Shown: piece by piece, positions 7,248-9,355 of the stretch | How positions within the stretch are numbered: position 1 is the stretch's first letter | Layout of the letters: each line of letters starts with the position of its first letter | Origin: Clostridia bacterium | GTDB taxonomy: Bacteria > Bacillota > Clostridia > Oscillospirales > CAG-272 | Reading direction: 5' to 3' | NCBI GenBank assembly: GCA_017556845.1 | Contig: JAFYMA010000128.1 | Coordinates: 1-9,355 of the forward strand | DNA: 9,355 nucleotides | The notes under the pieces: model-generated | What the model was told of the DNA's origin: nothing | Database searches by the model: none | What the model saw: only the letters and a program-made list of their open reading frames with translations | Made by a program: the position numbers and the translations under genes

Positions 7248-7925
7248 ATGGACAAAAAGATCAAACTTTCACCGTCTATTCTGTCGGCAAACTTCTGCAA
7301 TTTGCTTGACGATGTGAAAAAGACGGAGCAGGCAGGTGCAGAATATCTGCATATTGACGTTATGGACGGCATTTTTGTGCCTAATATTTCATTTGGAAAG
7401 ATAGTTCCCGAAACACTCAGAAAGCATTCAAATCAGGTTTTCGACGTACACCTGATGATCGTCGATCCTATGCGCTATATAGATGATTTCGCAAAAGCGG
7501 GTGCTGACATTATAACGATACATCACGAAGCGTGCCACGAGAGAATAAAGGTGCTTGAATACATACGCTCACTCGGCATAAAGCCGTGTATTTCAATTAA
7601 GCCCGACACAAACCCCGCTGTTCTGGAAGGATATCTGCCGTACGTTGATATGGTGCTTATTATGTCAGTTCAGCCCGGATTCGGCGGACAGAAGTTCATT
7701 CCTTCGGCTATCGAAAGCTGTAAGGTAGCACGCGATCTTATCAAAAAGTCCGGCAGAGATATTGATATAGAGGTCGACGGAGGACTTTATACCTATAACG
7801 TGGATCTCGTTACCAAAGCGGGCGCAAACGTCATCGTTGCAGGCTCATCTATATTCGGAGCGGATGATATTCCTCTTGCTGTTAAAGAGATGACGAAGCG
7901 CGCAGAGGAAACGTTTGTCTGGTAA
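7248..7925 (+). CDS. rpe: Ribulose-phosphate 3-epimerase
   Basis: Interconverts D-ribulose-5-phosphate and D-xylulose-5-phosphate in the pentose phosphate pathway, in the cytoplasm. The 225 residues match the usual length for this TIM-barrel family. Motifs in order are SPSILSAN (8-15), LHIDVMDG (34-41) with metal ligand H35 and catalytic D37, DVHLMI (66-71) with H68, VQPGFGGQKF (141-150), IEVDGG (174-179) with catalytic D177, and the phosphate-binding AGSSIFG (198-204). The loop that usually reads LNPxTP is IKPDTNP (117-123), a variant that I believe occurs in clostridial homologues. The complete active site makes a true Rpe more likely than a related sugar-phosphate epimerase such as AlsE. 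It is transcribed from its own promoter, divergently from the glycogen operon. Confidence 0.96.
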   Translation: MDKKIKLSPSILSANFCNLLDDVKKTEQAGAEYLHIDVMDGIFVPNISFGKIVPETLRKHSNQVFDVHLMIVDPMRYIDDFAKAGADIITIHHEACHERIKVLEYIRSLGIKPCISIKPDTNPAVLEGYLPYVDMVLIMSVQPGFGGQKFIPSAIESCKVARDLIKKSGRDIDIEVDGGLYTYNVDLVTKAGANVIVAGSSIFGADDIPLAVKEMTKRAEETFVW

Positions 7926-7939
7926 GTTTTCCGAAACTT
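7924..7939 (+). terminator. Weak hairpin at the rpe stop codon, possible terminator
   Basis: AAGTTT-TCCG-AAACTT is a perfect 6-bp inverted repeat around a UNCG-class tetraloop, followed by TTGTATTGTGTT. It begins inside the rpe stop codon. The stem has only one G:C pair and the downstream tract is not a clean T run, so it could be a weak terminator or a 3'-end processing site, or mean nothing. No better terminator was seen between rpe and the next gene. Confidence 0.25.
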
Positions 7940-7973
7940 TGTATTGTGTTAACAACTAAATTTTCGTTTTGTA

Positions 7974-8002
7974 TTGACTTTTTGGATATAATCGTTTATA
8001 AT
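7974..8002 (+). promoter_or_regulatory. Near-consensus sigma-A promoter of the exported-protein gene
   Basis: -35 TTGACT (7974-7979), exactly 17 bp, then a perfect -10 TATAAT (7997-8002). Transcription should begin near 8009, leaving a short leader of about 28 nt. A second TATAAT at 7987-7992 has no -35 at a suitable distance. The quality of this promoter suggests strong expression independent of rpe. An 8-bp palindrome TGTTAACA (7947-7954) lies 20 bp upstream of the -35; its role is unknown. Confidence 0.8.
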
Positions 8003-8013
8003 TCACATTAGGC

Positions 8014-8036
8014 ACAGATGAAAGGAGAATATCTGT
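8014..8036 (+). promoter_or_regulatory. Stem-loop presenting the Shine-Dalgarno in its loop
   Basis: ACAGAT (8014-8019) and ATCTGT (8031-8036) are perfect inverted repeats ending directly before the ATG at 8037. A G-U pair can extend the stem by one. The enclosed bases include AAAGGAG (8021-8027), the SD of the next gene, 9 nt from the start. In the transcript this would form a small hairpin within about 6 nt of the 5' end with the ribosome binding site exposed in the loop. Confidence 0.45.
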
Positions 8037-9355
8037 ATGAAAAAAATTTTTGCTGTTATTTTGACGGCAGTGCTTGCTGTCAGTTGCGCTGTAACATCAT
8101 TCGGCGCTATTGAAGTTCAGCGTAACGTTGAACCCGAAACTGACATTATCGGTTTTGATGTAAATTACATTTCTGATGCACCCAAAATGGATGGTAAGAT
8201 CGACGAAGGCGAATATTACAAGGTAAACTTCGGCAATGTCGATGATTATTTCAGCTATATGATCGGTGCAAATCTTTTCGAGACTACCACAACGTTCGAG
8301 GATATGAAAAAGTTCCTTCAGGAAGAGGTTGAGGTATACACGGCTTGGCACGGTAATTACTTCTATCTTGCAATAAGATCACACGCAGGCAAGGCAGAGT
8401 ATAACTGTTCATTGACAGGCGATGAGGTTTATATGTTCCGCGCTTGGTGCTTGCAGATGGCTATCACCGATATGGATGCCGTAGGTACAGACAGAGCTGA
8501 GATCGGTGTGGGCTATGATCCCAACGGCGGAATGCTTTCCTATACGAAGTGGGGCGATAGAAAGAATATCAGCCTTACTGCTGAGCAGGATTTCGGTACT
8601 AACTGGGATAAGGATGCTGAGCAGGTAACTTATGAGCTTCGCGTAAATCTCGGTACAGTGCTTGGTGAAAAGCCCGAAAACGACGCTAACTTCCGTATGG
8701 GCTTCTGTCTTTGCATGGGTGACGGCGACAAGACGACCGACGATATGCAGAAGCAGATAGAATACGGCTTCGGTATTGCTTGCGAAAAGATAGTTAAGAA
8801 CCTTACCATTCTCACGCTTGCAGGTAAGCCCGCAGGTGTAGAAGACGGTGATGATGTAACAACGGCTCCCGAAGATGACGTTCCTGCAGAAGAAGAGCAG
8901 GAAGGCTTCTCAGCTGCTGACCGCTTTGACAAGGCAGGAGCGGCTGCAATATTTGACAAGACAAACGGTTCTGTTGAAGCTAAGGATATGGACGAGAACG
9001 GTGAAAAGTTCGTAAGACTTACAGTAACAGGCAAGGATCCCATAATCGGTTCTTCAGATCTTACACAGGGTCTTAATATGGATGACAAGGGACTTTACGT
9101 TGCAGTTAAGTACCGCACGAGCAGCCAGAAGAGCAACCTCTTGGCGATCAACTATACAAACTCTCTCAGTCCTACTCTTGACAGAGCAAACGATTACGAT
9201 CCCGGTTACGGTATGGGTAATGACGGTCAGTGGCATACAATAGTATTCGATATGTCCAGCGAAGCAAACTGGTCTCAGTTTATAACGGAGTTCTATCTCT
9301 GCCCCTTTAACGACACTACTGAGGATGTTACGGGTGAGTACGTTGATATCCAGTG
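8037..9355 (+). CDS. Exported protein with CBM9-like and second beta-sandwich domain, 3' end beyond window
   Basis: I do not recognise a named gene. Translation from ATG 8037 gives 439 residues without a stop. The N-terminus is a signal peptide: basic MKK, then a hydrophobic stretch (4-15). Cleavage could be lipoprotein-type at AVSC (Cys17) or by signal peptidase I near SFG-A (23/24); the sequence does not settle which. Residues about 45-262 resemble CBM9-like/DOMON domains: DAPKMDGKIDEGEYYKV (47-63), EVYTAWHGNYFYLAIRS (99-115), RAEIGVGYDPNGG (153-165) and TYELRVNL (198-205). An acidic linker follows (about 268-290, rich in E and D, with PAEEEQEG). Residues about 293-439 look like a second jelly-roll, galactose-binding-like module, with DGQWHTIVFDMS (396-407) and ITEFYLCPFND (416-426). 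These domain calls are pattern recognition without a search. It probably binds polysaccharide or glycan at the cell surface, and a further C-terminal domain may lie outside the window. Confidence 0.85.
   Translation, partial: MKKIFAVILTAVLAVSCAVTSFGAIEVQRNVEPETDIIGFDVNYISDAPKMDGKIDEGEYYKVNFGNVDDYFSYMIGANLFETTTTFEDMKKFLQEEVEVYTAWHGNYFYLAIRSHAGKAEYNCSLTGDEVYMFRAWCLQMAITDMDAVGTDRAEIGVGYDPNGGMLSYTKWGDRKNISLTAEQDFGTNWDKDAEQVTYELRVNLGTVLGEKPENDANFRMGFCLCMGDGDKTTDDMQKQIEYGFGIACEKIVKNLTILTLAGKPAGVEDGDDVTTAPEDDVPAEEEQEGFSAADRFDKAGAAAIFDKTNGSVEAKDMDENGEKFVRLTVTGKDPIIGSSDLTQGLNMDDKGLYVAVKYRTSSQKSNLLAINYTNSLSPTLDRANDYDPGYGMGNDGQWHTIVFDMSSEANWSQFITEFYLCPFNDTTEDVTGEYVDIQ

Noticed and set aside
8630..9088. 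Minus-strand frame of 152 codons rich in Ser and Pro
   Set aside because: It is antisense to the exported-protein gene, which has a signal peptide, SD and strong promoter. The composition is a shadow of that gene's codons.

Overview
The window looks like chromosomal DNA from an anaerobic, moderately low-GC Firmicute, most likely a clostridial gut- or rumen-type bacterium of the Ruminococcus/Oscillospiraceae kind. The grounds are the Bacillus/Clostridia-style gene order glgB-glgC-glgD-glgA-glgP, the presence of the Firmicute-specific GlgD subunit, AGGAGG-type ribosome binding sites and near-consensus sigma-A promoters. The genus is inference from gene content only.

Positions 1-7020, minus strand: a compact five-gene glycogen operon read right to left. 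It encodes branching enzyme (glgB), the catalytic and regulatory subunits of ADP-glucose pyrophosphorylase (glgC, glgD), glycogen synthase (glgA), and glycogen phosphorylase (glgP, 3' part cut off by the window edge). Gaps are 27, 1, 35 and 19 bp, with no visible internal terminator, so one transcript is likely. GlgC/GlgD make ADP-glucose, GlgA polymerises it, GlgB adds alpha-1,6 branches, and GlgP releases glucose-1-phosphate.

Positions 7021-7247: a divergent control region. A glgB promoter faces left and a strong rpe promoter faces right. Two near-identical copies of TTTGCRCAAAAT sit here, one inside the glgB promoter spacer and one just upstream of the rpe -35 box. They are the best candidate for an uncharacterised shared operator.

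Positions 7248-7925, plus strand: rpe, ribulose-phosphate 3-epimerase of the pentose phosphate pathway.

Positions 7926-8036: a short intergenic region with a weak hairpin at the rpe stop, a near-perfect sigma-A promoter, and a small stem-loop that places the next gene's Shine-Dalgarno sequence in its loop.

Positions 8037-9355, plus strand: the 5' part of a gene for an exported protein with a signal peptide, a probable CBM9-like (DOMON-type) beta-sandwich, an acidic linker and a second probable carbohydrate-binding-like domain. It continues past the window. Its function is unknown.

No RNA genes, mobile elements, CRISPR arrays or pseudogenes were seen. The glycogen and rpe genes are conventional. 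The less usual points are the paired operator-like motif, a Ser in place of the substrate-binding Lys of GlgA, the loop-presented ribosome binding site, and the unassigned exported protein.
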